From Alphaproteobacteria bacterium (GTDB lineage Bacteria > Pseudomonadota > Alphaproteobacteria > Micropepsales > Micropepsaceae), in assembly GCA_017308475.1 (NCBI GenBank), contig JAFKEU010000004.1, positions 769,226-833,225 of the forward strand: DNA of 64,000 bases. Direction: 5' to 3'. Position numbers and translations under genes: made by a program. Positions 42,014-52,901 of the stretch are shown here, in pieces. A model generated the notes under the pieces. It made no database searches, was not told where the DNA came from, and was given only the letters and a program-made list of their open reading frames with translations. The first letter of the stretch is position 1; every line of letters starts with the position of its first letter.

Positions 42014-42790
42014 ATGCGCCTCCAGCTTTTTGCCGCGCGGGCGGCCTTCGCCGCCCTGATACTCGCCCTGCTGCTTGCGGCGGTGGCGGTCGTGGGCGTG
42101 CGGCTGGACCGGCTGTCCTTCGGCACGGGCCTGGCCCTGATGGCGCCGGCCACGGCGCTGGGCGTGATCGCCCTCTTCGGCGCCCTGACCTGGCTGTGGC
42201 GGGCCGCCGGCCGCAATGCGGGCGAGGGCAAGCGCCCCGGCCTGATCGCCCTCTTCGGCGCGCTGGCCTTTCTCTATGTCCCGCTCTCCAGCAGCTGGTA
42301 CGGGCTGGTGATGCCGCCCATCACCGATGTCTCCACCGACACCGACAATCCGCCGCACTTCGTCGCGCTGGCGAAACTGCGCACCCCGCAGATGAACCCG
42401 CTGGGCTTCGACGGCCAGGCCACCATCCCCTACCGCGGCGAGCAGCGGACGATTTCCTACGTCCTGCACGAATTCAAGAATGGCGAGATCACCCGCCCCT
42501 ATCCGCGCTTCTTCCCTCGCAGCGAGGCGCCGGTGAAGACGCTGTTCTGGCGCAGCTTCGAGACGGTGAAGCGCCTGGGCTGGCGCGTCGCCGCCTTCAG
42601 CGAGAAGGACGGCCGCATCGAGGCCACCACCCGCTCGCCCTGGTTCGGACGCGTCTTCGACATCGTGCTTGAAGTGCGCCCCGCCGGCGCGGGTGCGCGC
42701 GTGGCGGTCAGGGCCGAAAGCCGCAGCGACCGCGACGATCACGGCTATGCCCTGCGTCTGGTGCGCAAATTCCTGGCCGCCAATCCCTAG
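42014..42790 (+). CDS. Membrane protein with C-terminal DUF1499 domain
   Basis: 258 residues. The N-terminal about 95 residues hold three helices. From about residue 105 the DUF1499 domain shows MPPITDVSTDTDNPPHFVAL, VKRLGWRVAAFSEKDGRIEATTRSPWFGRVFDIVLEVRP and SRSDRDDHGYALRLVRKFL, a family of unknown function in which the domain is often periplasmic. Convergent with the MBL gene, 3 bp apart. Confidence 0.85.
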   Translation: MRLQLFAARAAFAALILALLLAAVAVVGVRLDRLSFGTGLALMAPATALGVIALFGALTWLWRAAGRNAGEGKRPGLIALFGALAFLYVPLSSSWYGLVMPPITDVSTDTDNPPHFVALAKLRTPQMNPLGFDGQATIPYRGEQRTISYVLHEFKNGEITRPYPRFFPRSEAPVKTLFWRSFETVKRLGWRVAAFSEKDGRIEATTRSPWFGRVFDIVLEVRPAGAGARVAVRAESRSDRDDHGYALRLVRKFLAANP

Positions 42791-42793
42791 CCG

Positions 42794-43666
42794 CTATCGC
42801 AGCGCGACCAGGCCCTGTTGCGCCAGATGGTCCAGATGCGCCTGCACCTGCACGCCCGCCGCTGCTCTGAGCGCGGGCGCGATGTCGGGATAGAGCCTGG
42901 CGGCGATGGCGGCGGCGCCACGCGCTCCGCCCCGCCAGGCCGCCAGCACTTCGGCCTCGCGCATCCGCCGGTGCGCCAGCAGCGCTTCCAGATAGCCGCG
43001 CGGCTCCGCGATCGGGGCGCCGTGCGTCGGATAAAGAACGCGATCCCCCCGTGCGATCAGTTTTTCCAGGCTGGCCATATAGGCGCCCATGCTGCCGTCG
43101 GGCGGCGCGATCACGCTGGTCGACCAGCCCATCACATGATCGCCGCAGAACAGCGCGCCTTCCTCTGCCAGCGCATAGGCCATGTGGCCGCCGGTATGGC
43201 CGGGCGTGGCCACACAGGTCAGGGTAAAGCCCTCGCCCGCGATGACCTGACCGTCCGTCACCATCTCATCGGGCACGAAGCCATGGTCATGGGCCTCGTC
43301 CACGGCCGCGCCCTCCTCCAAGACCGGCGGCGCCGCCGCCATCGCCATGACGGGCGCGCCGCTCCACGCCTTCAGGGCCCTGGCGGCCGGCGAGTGATCG
43401 CGATGGCTGTGGGTGACAAGGATGTGGCTGAGCTTTCGCGCGCCGATCGCCCGCTTCAGCGCCTCGATATGCCGGGGCAGATCCGGCCCCGGATCGATCA
43501 CCGCGACGCCGGCCTTGCCCCCCACCAGATAGACGCCGGTGCCGCGAAAGGTGAAGGGCCCTGGATTGGGCGCCAGCACGCGCGCCACAAGCGGCGACAG
43601 CCTCTCGGCCACGCCATGGGCGGCGTCGAAATCGCGGTTGAAGACCAGGCGGGAACTTTCGGCCAT
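42794..43666 (-). CDS. MBL-fold metallo-hydrolase (LACTB2/RNase-like)
   Basis: 290 residues. Metal motif HSHRDHS, with further ligands in ATPGHTGGHMAY and FCGDHVMGWS, and YPTHGA near the end. The C-terminal about 60 residues form a winged-helix-like domain (HRRMREAEVLAAW, AHLDHLAQQGLVAL) as in the LACTB2 family. Cytosolic hydrolase; the substrate is unknown. Confidence 0.9.
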   Translation of the reverse strand: MAESSRLVFNRDFDAAHGVAERLSPLVARVLAPNPGPFTFRGTGVYLVGGKAGVAVIDPGPDLPRHIEALKRAIGARKLSHILVTHSHRDHSPAARALKAWSGAPVMAMAAAPPVLEEGAAVDEAHDHGFVPDEMVTDGQVIAGEGFTLTCVATPGHTGGHMAYALAEEGALFCGDHVMGWSTSVIAPPDGSMGAYMASLEKLIARGDRVLYPTHGAPIAEPRGYLEALLAHRRMREAEVLAAWRGGARGAAAIAARLYPDIAPALRAAAGVQVQAHLDHLAQQGLVALR

Positions 43667-43808
43667 GCCCTGTCCTGCCGCAACGGTAACGCCCCGGCAA
43701 GGCCCGGGACGATTTGTTAACGCCCCGCTTGCTATCCTGGCCGCCTCCCTGACGCGGCGTTGAGCATTCCATGGCGCCCGACAGGGTCATGATCGCCAGG
43801 ACGCTGCC

Positions 43809-44963
43809 GTGCCGCTAGACCGTTCGATCCGCTTTCTGACGTCCCTTGGCGGGGCATCGACCAGCCGCGTGCTCAATCTCTGCCGCATCGCCGCCGACAA
43901 TACGGACAATCCCGAACATGCTCAGCGGCCGCTGTTCCTTTCGCCGATCATCAATCGCGGCTTCCTGGTGAAGCACCGCACACGCTCCGACGAAACCTAC
44001 CTGTTCAATTCGCCCCGCACGGTGGCCACCAAGCTGATCCTGCCTTTCGACCATGGCGACCTGCGGGCAGGCGGCCGTTCGGTGTTCATCGACCAGCGCG
44101 GCTATGAGGATGCGCTGCGCAGCGCGGGCAATTACCGGCCCGAGACGCTGGAGCGCGACATGAACGTCCTGAGGCTTCTGGCCAGCGTTCCCTCGCTCGA
44201 TCCCTTCCTGGTGCGCGAGCATCTGCGCAACAACAGCGTCGAGGTGGCTCCCTGCTATTTCGCCATCTCACCGGGCGACCAGGAACGCATGCACCGCTTC
44301 GTCAGCCAGGAAATGTCGAAGCTGATCCAGCTTGCCAGCGACGGCGGCGGCGAGGAGCAGGACACCGCCCGCATGGTCAGCGCGCTCCTGTCCACCGAGG
44401 TCGGCGACAGGCTGGCGCCGCTGCGCGCGACGCTGGGACTGACCGGCGGGGATTTCCGCGAAGGCGTGTTCAGCTGGCGCGGCTTTCTCTATTACAAATG
44501 GTCCATGAACCGCTTCTGGCCCGACGTGATGGGCGTTCTGCGCGAGATCAGCCGCGTGTATCCCATGGGCGCGGTTGACGCCGAGCAGAAAGCCTACCTC
44601 ACCCGGGCGCGCCAAGACATCATCCGCATGGTGCGCGACAGCGGCCAGCACGTGACCCGGGCGCTGACGGTCTATGACGAATCCTTCGCCGACCTGGTGG
44701 CCCATCAGAGCCCCAAATCCTTCCGCGACTTCCTGATGTCGGCGCCCTTCATGTTCCTGGAACTGGGCGAGAAGCTGGCCGCGATTTCCCATATCGTCAG
44801 CTTCTGGCGTTACCGCTTCCCGCTGGGCGCCCTGGCCCAGGTGGACGCCGAGGAGCTTTCGGCGATCTTCCAGGATTTTTCCAGCGGCTTTGCCGAAAAT
44901 CCCCGCGAGCGCTCCGCCTTCAACCGCCCGCCCCAGGCGATCGAGGTTCTTTCCGCCCTCTGA
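43809..44963 (+). CDS. Conserved-looking protein of unknown function
   Basis: 384 residues with GTG start. No signal peptide or membrane helix. SRVLNLCRIAADNTDNPEHAQRPLFLSPIINRGFLVKHRTRSDETYLFNSPRTVATKLILPFD looks like a well-structured N-terminal domain; the rest is helical. I do not recognise the family. It stands alone in a transcription unit, with 100 bp before the SYLF gene. Confidence 0.7.
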   Translation: MPLDRSIRFLTSLGGASTSRVLNLCRIAADNTDNPEHAQRPLFLSPIINRGFLVKHRTRSDETYLFNSPRTVATKLILPFDHGDLRAGGRSVFIDQRGYEDALRSAGNYRPETLERDMNVLRLLASVPSLDPFLVREHLRNNSVEVAPCYFAISPGDQERMHRFVSQEMSKLIQLASDGGGEEQDTARMVSALLSTEVGDRLAPLRATLGLTGGDFREGVFSWRGFLYYKWSMNRFWPDVMGVLREISRVYPMGAVDAEQKAYLTRARQDIIRMVRDSGQHVTRALTVYDESFADLVAHQSPKSFRDFLMSAPFMFLELGEKLAAISHIVSFWRYRFPLGALAQVDAEELSAIFQDFSSGFAENPRERSAFNRPPQAIEVLSAL

Positions 44964-45066
44964 TGCACCCGCCTTGCGTTCATTTGGACGGGCATTTGCG
45001 CTGTGGCGCGATGGAACTTTCGGCCGGAGTGTGGCGTTATCCCGGCGGACCCCGAAGGATCACCCC

Positions 45067-45690
45067 ATGCTCAAGCACCTTGCCCAGATGATAGCGGCCG
45101 CGGCCATGCTCGCCGGCCTCGCCATGCCCGCCCGCGCCGACGACATGTCCGACCTGCTGCACGACGCCAACCGCACGGTCGACAACCTCAAGCACGACCC
45201 GGCCTTCGCGACCGCCCGCAACATGCTGCAGAACGCCCGCGCGGTGTACATCGTGCCCAAGCTGGTCAAGGGCGGCTTCATCTTCGGGGCCGAGGGCGGC
45301 GACGGCGTGATCCTGCGCCGCCAGGGCCGCACCTGGTCGCAGCCGCGCTTCTACAGCATGGGTTCGGCCTCCTTCGGCCTGCAGGCCGGCCTGCAGGAGG
45401 CCCAGCTTGTCTTCATCATCAATTCCCAGCGCGCCCTCAGCGGCATCGAGCATGGCAATTTCAAGCTGGGCGCGGGCGCCGGCATCACCGTGGTCAACCT
45501 GTCGTCGGGCGCGGAGGGCGCCACCACCGCCCATGGCGGCGACATGGTGGTTTGGACCTCCGGCAGCGGCGCCTATGCGGGCCTGACCTTCAACGGCACC
45601 GTGATCAGGCCGGACAAGGACATGAACGCCCAGCCGCTGGACCAGAAGGCGGCCCAGCGCCTGCGGGCCAACCTCAACAGCATCTGGTAG
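45067..45690 (+). CDS. SYLF/Ysc84-domain periplasmic protein
   Basis: 207 residues, signal peptide MLKHLAQMIAAAAMLAGLAMPARA. The mature protein is the SYLF domain: RAVYIVPKLVKGGFIFGAEGGDGVILRR, WSQPRFYSMGSASFGLQAG, and HGNFKLGAGAGITVVNLSSG, MVVWTSGSGAYAGLTFNGTVI. The domain binds lipids in other organisms. Role in bacteria unknown. ATG 45067 is chosen because it opens the signal peptide. Confidence 0.9.
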   Translation: MLKHLAQMIAAAAMLAGLAMPARADDMSDLLHDANRTVDNLKHDPAFATARNMLQNARAVYIVPKLVKGGFIFGAEGGDGVILRRQGRTWSQPRFYSMGSASFGLQAGLQEAQLVFIINSQRALSGIEHGNFKLGAGAGITVVNLSSGAEGATTAHGGDMVVWTSGSGAYAGLTFNGTVIRPDKDMNAQPLDQKAAQRLRANLNSIW

Positions 45691-45836
45691 CAGGCCGGGC
45701 TGGCGACCCCCGGCCGTGGATGGCAGCACCGCTGGCCAACAATTCACGGCAGGTCTAAGCTTTCCGCCGTCTCTCGTGCGGCTTTTCATTCAGCCTGACG
45801 ATCGCATTTCCATTTTTGCAGCAGAGGAACCCCCCA

Positions 45837-46223
45837 ATGAAGAAACTGACCCTTGTTGCCGGCGCCGTCGCGCTGGTCCTGTCCCCGGTCCTGGCCCTGC
45901 CCGCGCTGGCGGACGCCGCCCAGGAAGTCTCCACCGCCGCCACCCATGCCGGCCTTGCCGCCAAGCAGGGCGCCATCGACGGCGTGCACATGCACCTGCA
46001 TCACGCGCTGAACTGCCTGGTCGGCCCGGGCGGCGAAGGCTTTGACGCGGGCCAGGCCAATCCCTGCGCCAAGCAGGGCAATGGCGCGATCCCCGACACC
46101 ACCGACGCCGCCATGAAGGCCAAGCTGGAAGGCGCCGTCGCTTCGGCCAAGTCCGGCATCGCCGCGACCGACCTGGCGATGGCCAAGGCCGATGCCGAAA
46201 AGACCGCGGCGGCACTGAAGTAA
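45837..46223 (+). CDS. Small secreted Ala-rich protein
   Basis: 128 residues with signal peptide MKKLTLVAGAVALVLSPVLALPALA. The mature part is Ala-rich with a HMHLHHALNCLVG motif and a later Cys (NPCAKQ), suggesting a disulfide or metal site, and long Ala/Lys helices. Not recognised. A strong terminator follows directly. Confidence 0.65.
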   Translation: MKKLTLVAGAVALVLSPVLALPALADAAQEVSTAATHAGLAAKQGAIDGVHMHLHHALNCLVGPGGEGFDAGQANPCAKQGNGAIPDTTDAAMKAKLEGAVASAKSGIAATDLAMAKADAEKTAAALK

Positions 46224-46246
46224 GCCGTCCCGATCGACGCGAAGAG

Positions 46247-46279
46247 CCCTCCGTCGCCGCCCGGCGCCGGAGGGTTTTT
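46247..46279 (+). terminator. Intrinsic terminator after the Ala-rich protein gene
   Basis: CCCTCCG / CGGAGGG arms around a GC-rich loop and five Ts (46275-46279). Confidence 0.88.
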
Positions 46280-46300
46280 CTTTGCGTCGCCACGGATTTC

Positions 46301-46393
46301 CCTCCCCCTTCGGCGCGAAAGCGCCGGGAAGGGGGAGATGTCGCAGCGATGTGTCTGCGGCACGCAGACCGAGCTGCGACAGAGGGGGTTCAA
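46301..46393. repeat. Bipartite palindromic repeat, family B copy 3
   Basis: Same two-hairpin plan as at 6536: CCTCCCCCTTC / GGAAGGGGGAG, then GTCGCAGC / GCTGCGAC, ending AGAGGGGGTTCAA. The outer positions match copy 1 while both inner stems differ in compensating fashion. It ends 5 bp before the YqhA stop. Confidence 0.85.
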
Positions 46394-46397
46394 TAAA

Positions 46398-46946
46398 TCA
46401 GTGCTCTTTCGGCTTTTCCGCCCGGTTGCCGACATAATCCATGGCGGCGAACAGCAGGCCCGACGCGACGAAGGTCAGGTGCAGGACCAGCATCCATTTC
46501 AGCCGCGGCTCGTCCAGCGCCACCTCCGGCTCGGTCAGCGTCATGAAGGCGCGCAGCAGCGAGATCGCGCTGATCGCCACGATCGAGCCGATCAGCTTCA
46601 TCTTCAGGCCCGAGAAATCCAGCGTGCCCATCCATTGCGGCCGGTCCTCGGCATTGTCGGTATTGATCTTGGAGACGAAATTCTCGTAGCCCGAGAAGAT
46701 CACGATCACCACCAGGTTGCCGGCCAGCGACAGGTCGATCATCCCCAGCGCTGCCAGGATGATCCGCTCGGGATCGACATGGGCGATGTCGAAGGCCTGC
46801 GGCAGGGCATGCAGCAATTCGCCCAGGAAGGCCGACAGCAGCATGGCCAGCGACACCACCAGCCCCAGGTAGAAGGGCGCCAACAGCCAGCGCGACTTGA
46901 ACAGCACGCCTTCCAGCAATTTTTCGATGACATTGCGTTGATGCAT
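46398..46946 (-). CDS. YqhA/UPF0114 family membrane protein
   Basis: 182 residues from ATG 46946. Three to four helices: [28 protein letters not shown] is the characteristic UPF0114 start, then [26 protein letters not shown] and [27 protein letters not shown]. The family's function is not known to me. Divergent from uvrB. Confidence 0.9.
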   Translation of the reverse strand: MHQRNVIEKLLEGVLFKSRWLLAPFYLGLVVSLAMLLSAFLGELLHALPQAFDIAHVDPERIILAALGMIDLSLAGNLVVIVIFSGYENFVSKINTDNAEDRPQWMGTLDFSGLKMKLIGSIVAISAISLLRAFMTLTEPEVALDEPRLKWMLVLHLTFVASGLLFAAMDYVGNRAEKPKEH

Positions 46947-47042
46947 CGTCGCCCCCTCGGTTCGCCGCTTCCTAGTCATAAATCACGACGGAACCGCGGC
47001 AAGCCCCCTGCACAAACCCGGAACGCGGCCTATATTGCCCCC

Positions 47043-49433
<2,391 letters not shown>

Positions 49434-49456
49434 TGATTCGCGCTCAAATCTATAAC

Positions 49457-50083
49457 TTAAGGCATGCGCCTTTGCAGCAACTCACAAGCAGCCTCATCAA
49501 TCTTTTTTAGTCCAGCTTCAATCGCTTCAACCTTTTGGTTGACATCGCTCAGCGTCAACTCATTGCGTATGAGCATAAAGGAATGGGCAATGCTGCCCCT
49601 GCGGCCACCAAATGCGTGCAAGTCATTCATCAAAGCCAAGTCGAAAGTTTCTGGGTCAATTCCAATAGGCAGCAATAGGGCTTTTTGATTGTCTTCGGTC
49701 ACTCCGTGATTTTCATTGATCACGTGTCGAAATCGTTTCAAGGCCTCATCAGAGAAAACGTCCAAATTTGATACCAACTCCTGCGAGAGTTTCTTCTTAG
49801 CCTTTTCTGGCAAATCCCCAATTAACTTTGAGGCCACCAGTGAAACGAGAGAAAAGCAAATTGTCCCGCTATCCTTAAAAAGCTTACGCGCATCAAGCGC
49901 CACGGCCCAGGATATCGCTTCCAGATATTCTTCCATGGCGGCGTGAGCGAAAAGAACAAAAGACTGAACTTTAAGATGTTGCAGCGAAGTATTCGATTTT
50001 TCAATCGGAACACCCCTCACTAAGAGGCGGGCATCGACGAGAGCGCGCTCGAAAGAAATGAAATATTGAGTGGGCGTTTCCAT
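49457..50083 (-). CDS. HEPN-like protein in an AT-rich accessory patch
   Basis: 208 residues from the ATG at 50083, with GAGGG upstream. All-helical. VQSFVLFAHAAMEEYLEAISWAVA resembles the first helix of HEPN domains, and RRGSIAHSF holds an R-x4-H pair as in HEPN RNase sites. GC content is far below the host average. It lies 7 bp after a DUF262-like remnant. HEPN/DUF262 neighbours occur in defence-type islands, so a toxin or antiviral nuclease is possible, but the assignment is tentative. Confidence 0.55.
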   Translation of the reverse strand: METPTQYFISFERALVDARLLVRGVPIEKSNTSLQHLKVQSFVLFAHAAMEEYLEAISWAVALDARKLFKDSGTICFSLVSLVASKLIGDLPEKAKKKLSQELVSNLDVFSDEALKRFRHVINENHGVTEDNQKALLLPIGIDPETFDLALMNDLHAFGGRRGSIAHSFMLIRNELTLSDVNQKVEAIEAGLKKIDEAACELLQRRMP

Positions 50084-50090
50084 ATCGCCC

Positions 50091-50635
50091 TCAATTTTCG
50101 CGGCCCAGTTCAAAAGGTGGATTTACGTCCAGATGGGACACTCGCCTAATTTTTTTGAACCAAGTAACGAACCTCTTATTCACCGCCTCCTTGCTCTTTG
50201 TGGTTGTTTCGAGCGACGCCAGAAATTCACGGTCGTCCCGACAAAGATTTACGAACGCGCCTTTGAAAGTGGCCTTGTTCGCTAGTGCCCACTTTTTAAT
50301 TGCAGGGACAGCTAAGGAACTGATTTGAATATCGAACACTGCCCGATTAAATCTGGTATCAAATTGCCCACCCTTCCACTTACGGCAGACGTTTTGAATT
50401 CCGAAAATATCAATGGCAGCCCCAATCGATCCCTCCATGTCTTCGATATCGCCAAGAATCTGCTTCTTTATTGGTGCATCAGAAAATTTAGCATTTAGAC
50501 TTTTCGTAATATCATCGAGAAATTGCTTTAGATTACCTGGATAGGCCGCTCCATTTCGCTTAGTTTGATCTTGGATGCCGTTGAAACCGACTTCTTTTTC
50601 ACAACCATCCCAGCCCCCATTTGAACAAGATACAT
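50091..50635 (-). pseudogene. DUF262-like C-terminal remnant, likely frameshifted
   Basis: The frame from about 50540 down to 50091 codes for a segment resembling the C-terminal domain of DUF262 proteins (GSIGAAIDIFG, VCRKW, DTRFNRAVFDIQISSLA, FVNLCRDDREFL, NKRFVTWFKKI). No good start exists in that frame. In another frame, ATGs at 50635-50607 open a lysine-rich stretch (MVVKKKSVSTASKIKLSEMERP) that stops at 50528, suggesting one frameshift near 50530-50560. The ParB-like catalytic N-terminus is absent. AT-rich and followed by the HEPN-like gene. Confidence 0.5.
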
Positions 50636-50729
50636 ATAGTATCTTGATTGTGGTGCGCGCCAAGAGGGTTGCGAGATTCCGGAGACACAATACTTATCTG
50701 CATCGTCCGCGCTTTGGCGGCGCGCTGCC

Positions 50730-50811
50730 CCCCTCACCCGTCCTGTCGCGCGACGCGCGACAGGACACCCTCTCCCACAAGGGGGAGAGGGGAAGGTCGC
50801 GCCTCGAACCC
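50730..50811. repeat. Family C palindromic repeat, copy 1
   Basis: CCCCTCACCCG, then a perfect inner palindrome (TCCTGTCGCG-CGAC-GCGCGACAGGA), CACCCTCTCCCACAAGGG, GGGAGAGGGGAAGGTCGCGCC and a tail. The outer boxes are identical in plan to copies 2 and 3, the inner stem is different. Confidence 0.85.
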
Positions 50812-50903
50812 GCAGGGGGAGCGGGGAAAACCGGATGCGCATTGCCGAACACACGCCGGTCCCCCGCATCATTCGCCAATGTCCGAGAGTTCGCTGGAAA
50901 TCC

Positions 50904-50964
50904 CTCTCCCCTTGTGGGAGAGGGTGGCATATCGAGCGTCAGCGAGATATGCCGGGTGAGGGGT
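50904..50964. repeat. Family C palindromic repeat, copy 2 (reverse orientation, left of the DUF559 gene)
   Basis: Read on the plus strand: CTCTCCCCTTGTGGGAGAGG, GTGGC, inner stem GCATATC...GATATGC, GCCGGGTGAGGGGT. It is the inverted partner of copy 3. Its end GAGGGG lies 5 bases before the GTG start of the DUF559 gene and can act as its Shine-Dalgarno. Confidence 0.9.
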
Positions 50965-50968
50965 AGCG

Positions 50969-51307
50969 GTGAAACACGATTTTGCCCGCCGCTTGCGGCG
51001 CGAACAAACCGATGTGGAGCGCAAGCTCTGGCTTGCGCTGAGAGCCCGCCGCTTCCATCGCGCGAAATTCCGCCGCCAGCAGCCCATCGGTGCCTACATC
51101 GTGGATTTCGTCAGCTTCGAAGCCGGGCTGGTGGTCGAACTTGACGGGGACCAGCATGGTTCCGAAGACGGCCTGGCCTATGATGCCAAGCGGACGCAGG
51201 CGCTGGAGCGCGACGGCTTTCGGGTTCTTCGCTTTCCAAACCACGAAGTGAATCAGAATTTCGATGGCGTGCTGGAGGCGATTGCGCGGGCTTTGGGAAT
51301 AGGCTGA
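50969..51307 (+). CDS. DUF559 (Vsr-like PD-(D/E)XK) nuclease
   Basis: 112 residues. Pattern of the small DUF559 family: ARRLRREQTDVERKLWLALRARRF, FRRQQPIGAYIVDFVSFEAGLVVELDGDQH (the catalytic Asp/Glu positions of a Vsr/PD-(D/E)XK fold), AYDAKRTQALERDGFRVLRF. The GTG start at 50969 lies at the edge of a repeat. Inverted copies of that repeat enclose the whole gene (50904-50964 and from 51309), with the right copy beginning 2 bp after the stop. Biological role unknown. Confidence 0.88.
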   Translation: MKHDFARRLRREQTDVERKLWLALRARRFHRAKFRRQQPIGAYIVDFVSFEAGLVVELDGDQHGSEDGLAYDAKRTQALERDGFRVLRFPNHEVNQNFDGVLEAIARALGIG

Positions 51308-51308
51308 C

Positions 51309-51390
51309 ACCCCTCACCCGGCGCGGGCGCTCGCGCGCCCGCGCCACCCTCTCCCACAAGGGGAGAGGGGAAGGTCGCGCCTCGAACCCC
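51309..51390. repeat. Family C palindromic repeat, copy 3 (forward, right of the DUF559 gene)
   Basis: ACCCCTCACCCGGC, an inner palindrome of GCGGGCGC/GCGCCCGC type, GCCACCCTCTCCCACAAGGGG, AGAGGGGAAGGTCGCGCCTCG. Forms the inverted partner of copy 2. Confidence 0.9.
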
Positions 51391-51458
51391 ACAAGGGAAG
51401 AGGGAAACACAGAACCCGCCCGGTTGACTCCCCCGCCCCGCGCGCGCGTGATGGCGCG

Positions 51459-51713
51459 ATGACTGTGACCGGCCTTGTCGGCATCGCCGCCGCCTGCTGT
51501 ACCACCGGCGCCTTTATCCCCCAGGTGGTCAAGACCTGGCGCTCGCGCAGCGCCGCCGACATCTCCGGCCACATGTTCGCGATCATGGCCGCCGGCAATG
51601 CGCTGTGGCTGGCCTACGGCATCGCCCGCATCGACTGGGCGATCATCGGCGCCAACGCCGTCTCGCTGGCGCTGACCCTGACCATGCTTGCCCTCAAGCT
51701 GCGCCACGGCTGA
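51459..51713 (+). CDS. SemiSWEET/PQ-loop sugar transporter
   Basis: 84 residues, three helices, half of a SWEET transporter that works as a dimer. PQ motif in FIPQVVKTWRSRSAADIS, then MFAIMAAGNALWLAYG and ANAVSLALTLTMLALKL. Likely passive transport of a sugar across the inner membrane. Stands alone after the DUF559 cassette. Confidence 0.9.
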   Translation: MTVTGLVGIAAACCTTGAFIPQVVKTWRSRSAADISGHMFAIMAAGNALWLAYGIARIDWAIIGANAVSLALTLTMLALKLRHG

Positions 51714-52019
51714 GGCGCATATCCACCTGTCTCTCCACACGCCCCCGTGCCAGCATCGGCGGATGATGATGGCGGAAGAGGACGCATCGCAAAATCACAA
51801 CCGCCCGCCGGTTGCGCCGTTGCTGGACAGGCGCTGTCCGACAAGGGGGAGGGGGCGGAAAATTGCGCCCCAAAACCGCCGCGGCAAACCGGCAAATCCG
51901 CCCCCGCCCCTGTGGCATAGGCCGATGGGGAAAGGCCGCCCCATTTGACCGCGGACAAGACAAGCCCCGGCAAATCAGGCTACCCAGTCCCCGTGCCCTC
52001 CAGGACCCTTGGCCCACGC
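51714..52019. other. Intergenic region before the ExoD gene
   Basis: 306 bp without a convincing gene. There is a short open frame from 51688, but its codon pattern is poor. It may hold the exoD promoter; no terminator or repeat was recognised. If exoD starts at the TTG on 51945 the gap is shorter. Confidence 0.45.
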
Positions 52020-52634
52020 ATGCCCGCCCCCCTCCCCGACCATCTCGGCCTGGAAGAGGTGCTGGGCCGCGTCATCGCCCTGGGCCACCACAATGGGGAG
52101 GACGCCGCCGCCCATGGCCGCGTCAGCGTCGCCAACCTGATGGCCACCATCGGCGAACGCTCCTTCGGCCCCTTGCTGCTGGTGCCCAGCCTGATCGCCC
52201 TGTCGCCGGTGGGGGCGATCCCGGGCCTGCCCGCCGTCACGTCGGTGGTGATCATCCTGATCACCGTCCAGATCCTTTTGGGCCAGCCGCATTTCTGGAT
52301 TCCGCCCTGGCTGGGCCGGCGCAGCGTCGATGCCGGCAAGCTGGAACGCGGCCTGTCGGCCCTGCAGCCCGCCGCCCGCTTCATCGACCGCTTCCTGCTG
52401 GGCGCGCGCCTGACCTGGCTGACCACCGGGCCGTTCTTCTATGCCATCGCTCTTCTGTGCCTCTTGATCGCGCTCGTCACCCCGCTGCTGGAGATCATCC
52501 CCCTGGGCGGCATCCCCCCCAACGCGGCGCTGGTCGCCTTCGCGCTGGCGATCACCGCGCGCGACGGAATCTGGGCGCTGCTGGCCTTCATCTTCACAGC
52601 GGGCAGCGTATATCTTTTGATGATGGCGCTATGA
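52020..52634 (+). CDS. ExoD-family membrane protein
   Basis: 204 residues from ATG 52020. Pattern of ExoD: VSVANLMATIGERSFGPLLLVPSLIALSPVGAIPGLPAV in the first helices, then QILLGQPHFWIPPWLGRRSV and a C-terminal set of helices with IPLGGIPPNAALVAFALAITARDG. Linked to exopolysaccharide and alkali tolerance in rhizobia. Four to five membrane segments. Confidence 0.88.
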   Translation: MPAPLPDHLGLEEVLGRVIALGHHNGEDAAAHGRVSVANLMATIGERSFGPLLLVPSLIALSPVGAIPGLPAVTSVVIILITVQILLGQPHFWIPPWLGRRSVDAGKLERGLSALQPAARFIDRFLLGARLTWLTTGPFFYAIALLCLLIALVTPLLEIIPLGGIPPNAALVAFALAITARDGIWALLAFIFTAGSVYLLMMAL

Positions 52635-52901
52635 GTTGCGGGCCCCTCTGGCCCCGACTGTTCCGTCCTGTAACAGTTGCGTTGCGGTTGCGAAGGCCCG
52701 CTTTCCCGGATTGCGCCCGGACCCCGCCGCGCGTATTGTCGCGGCCACGTGGAGTTACGCCCCGTCACAGAAGAAGCGCACCTGACGATATCCTGCCGCC
52801 TTTCCTAGAGTGCGCGCCTGGACGACTCTCCTTCCCTGCGACACCGTAAGCCCCGTTCCACCGGCATAGGCCGGCGGACACCAATGCAGGAACTTTTTGC
52901 A

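Noticed and set aside
50528..50872. 114-codon frame on the minus strand over the repeat copy at 50730
   Set aside because: Its first two-thirds are translated repeat sequence; only the last about 30 codons look coding and are treated as part of the frameshifted DUF262-like remnant.
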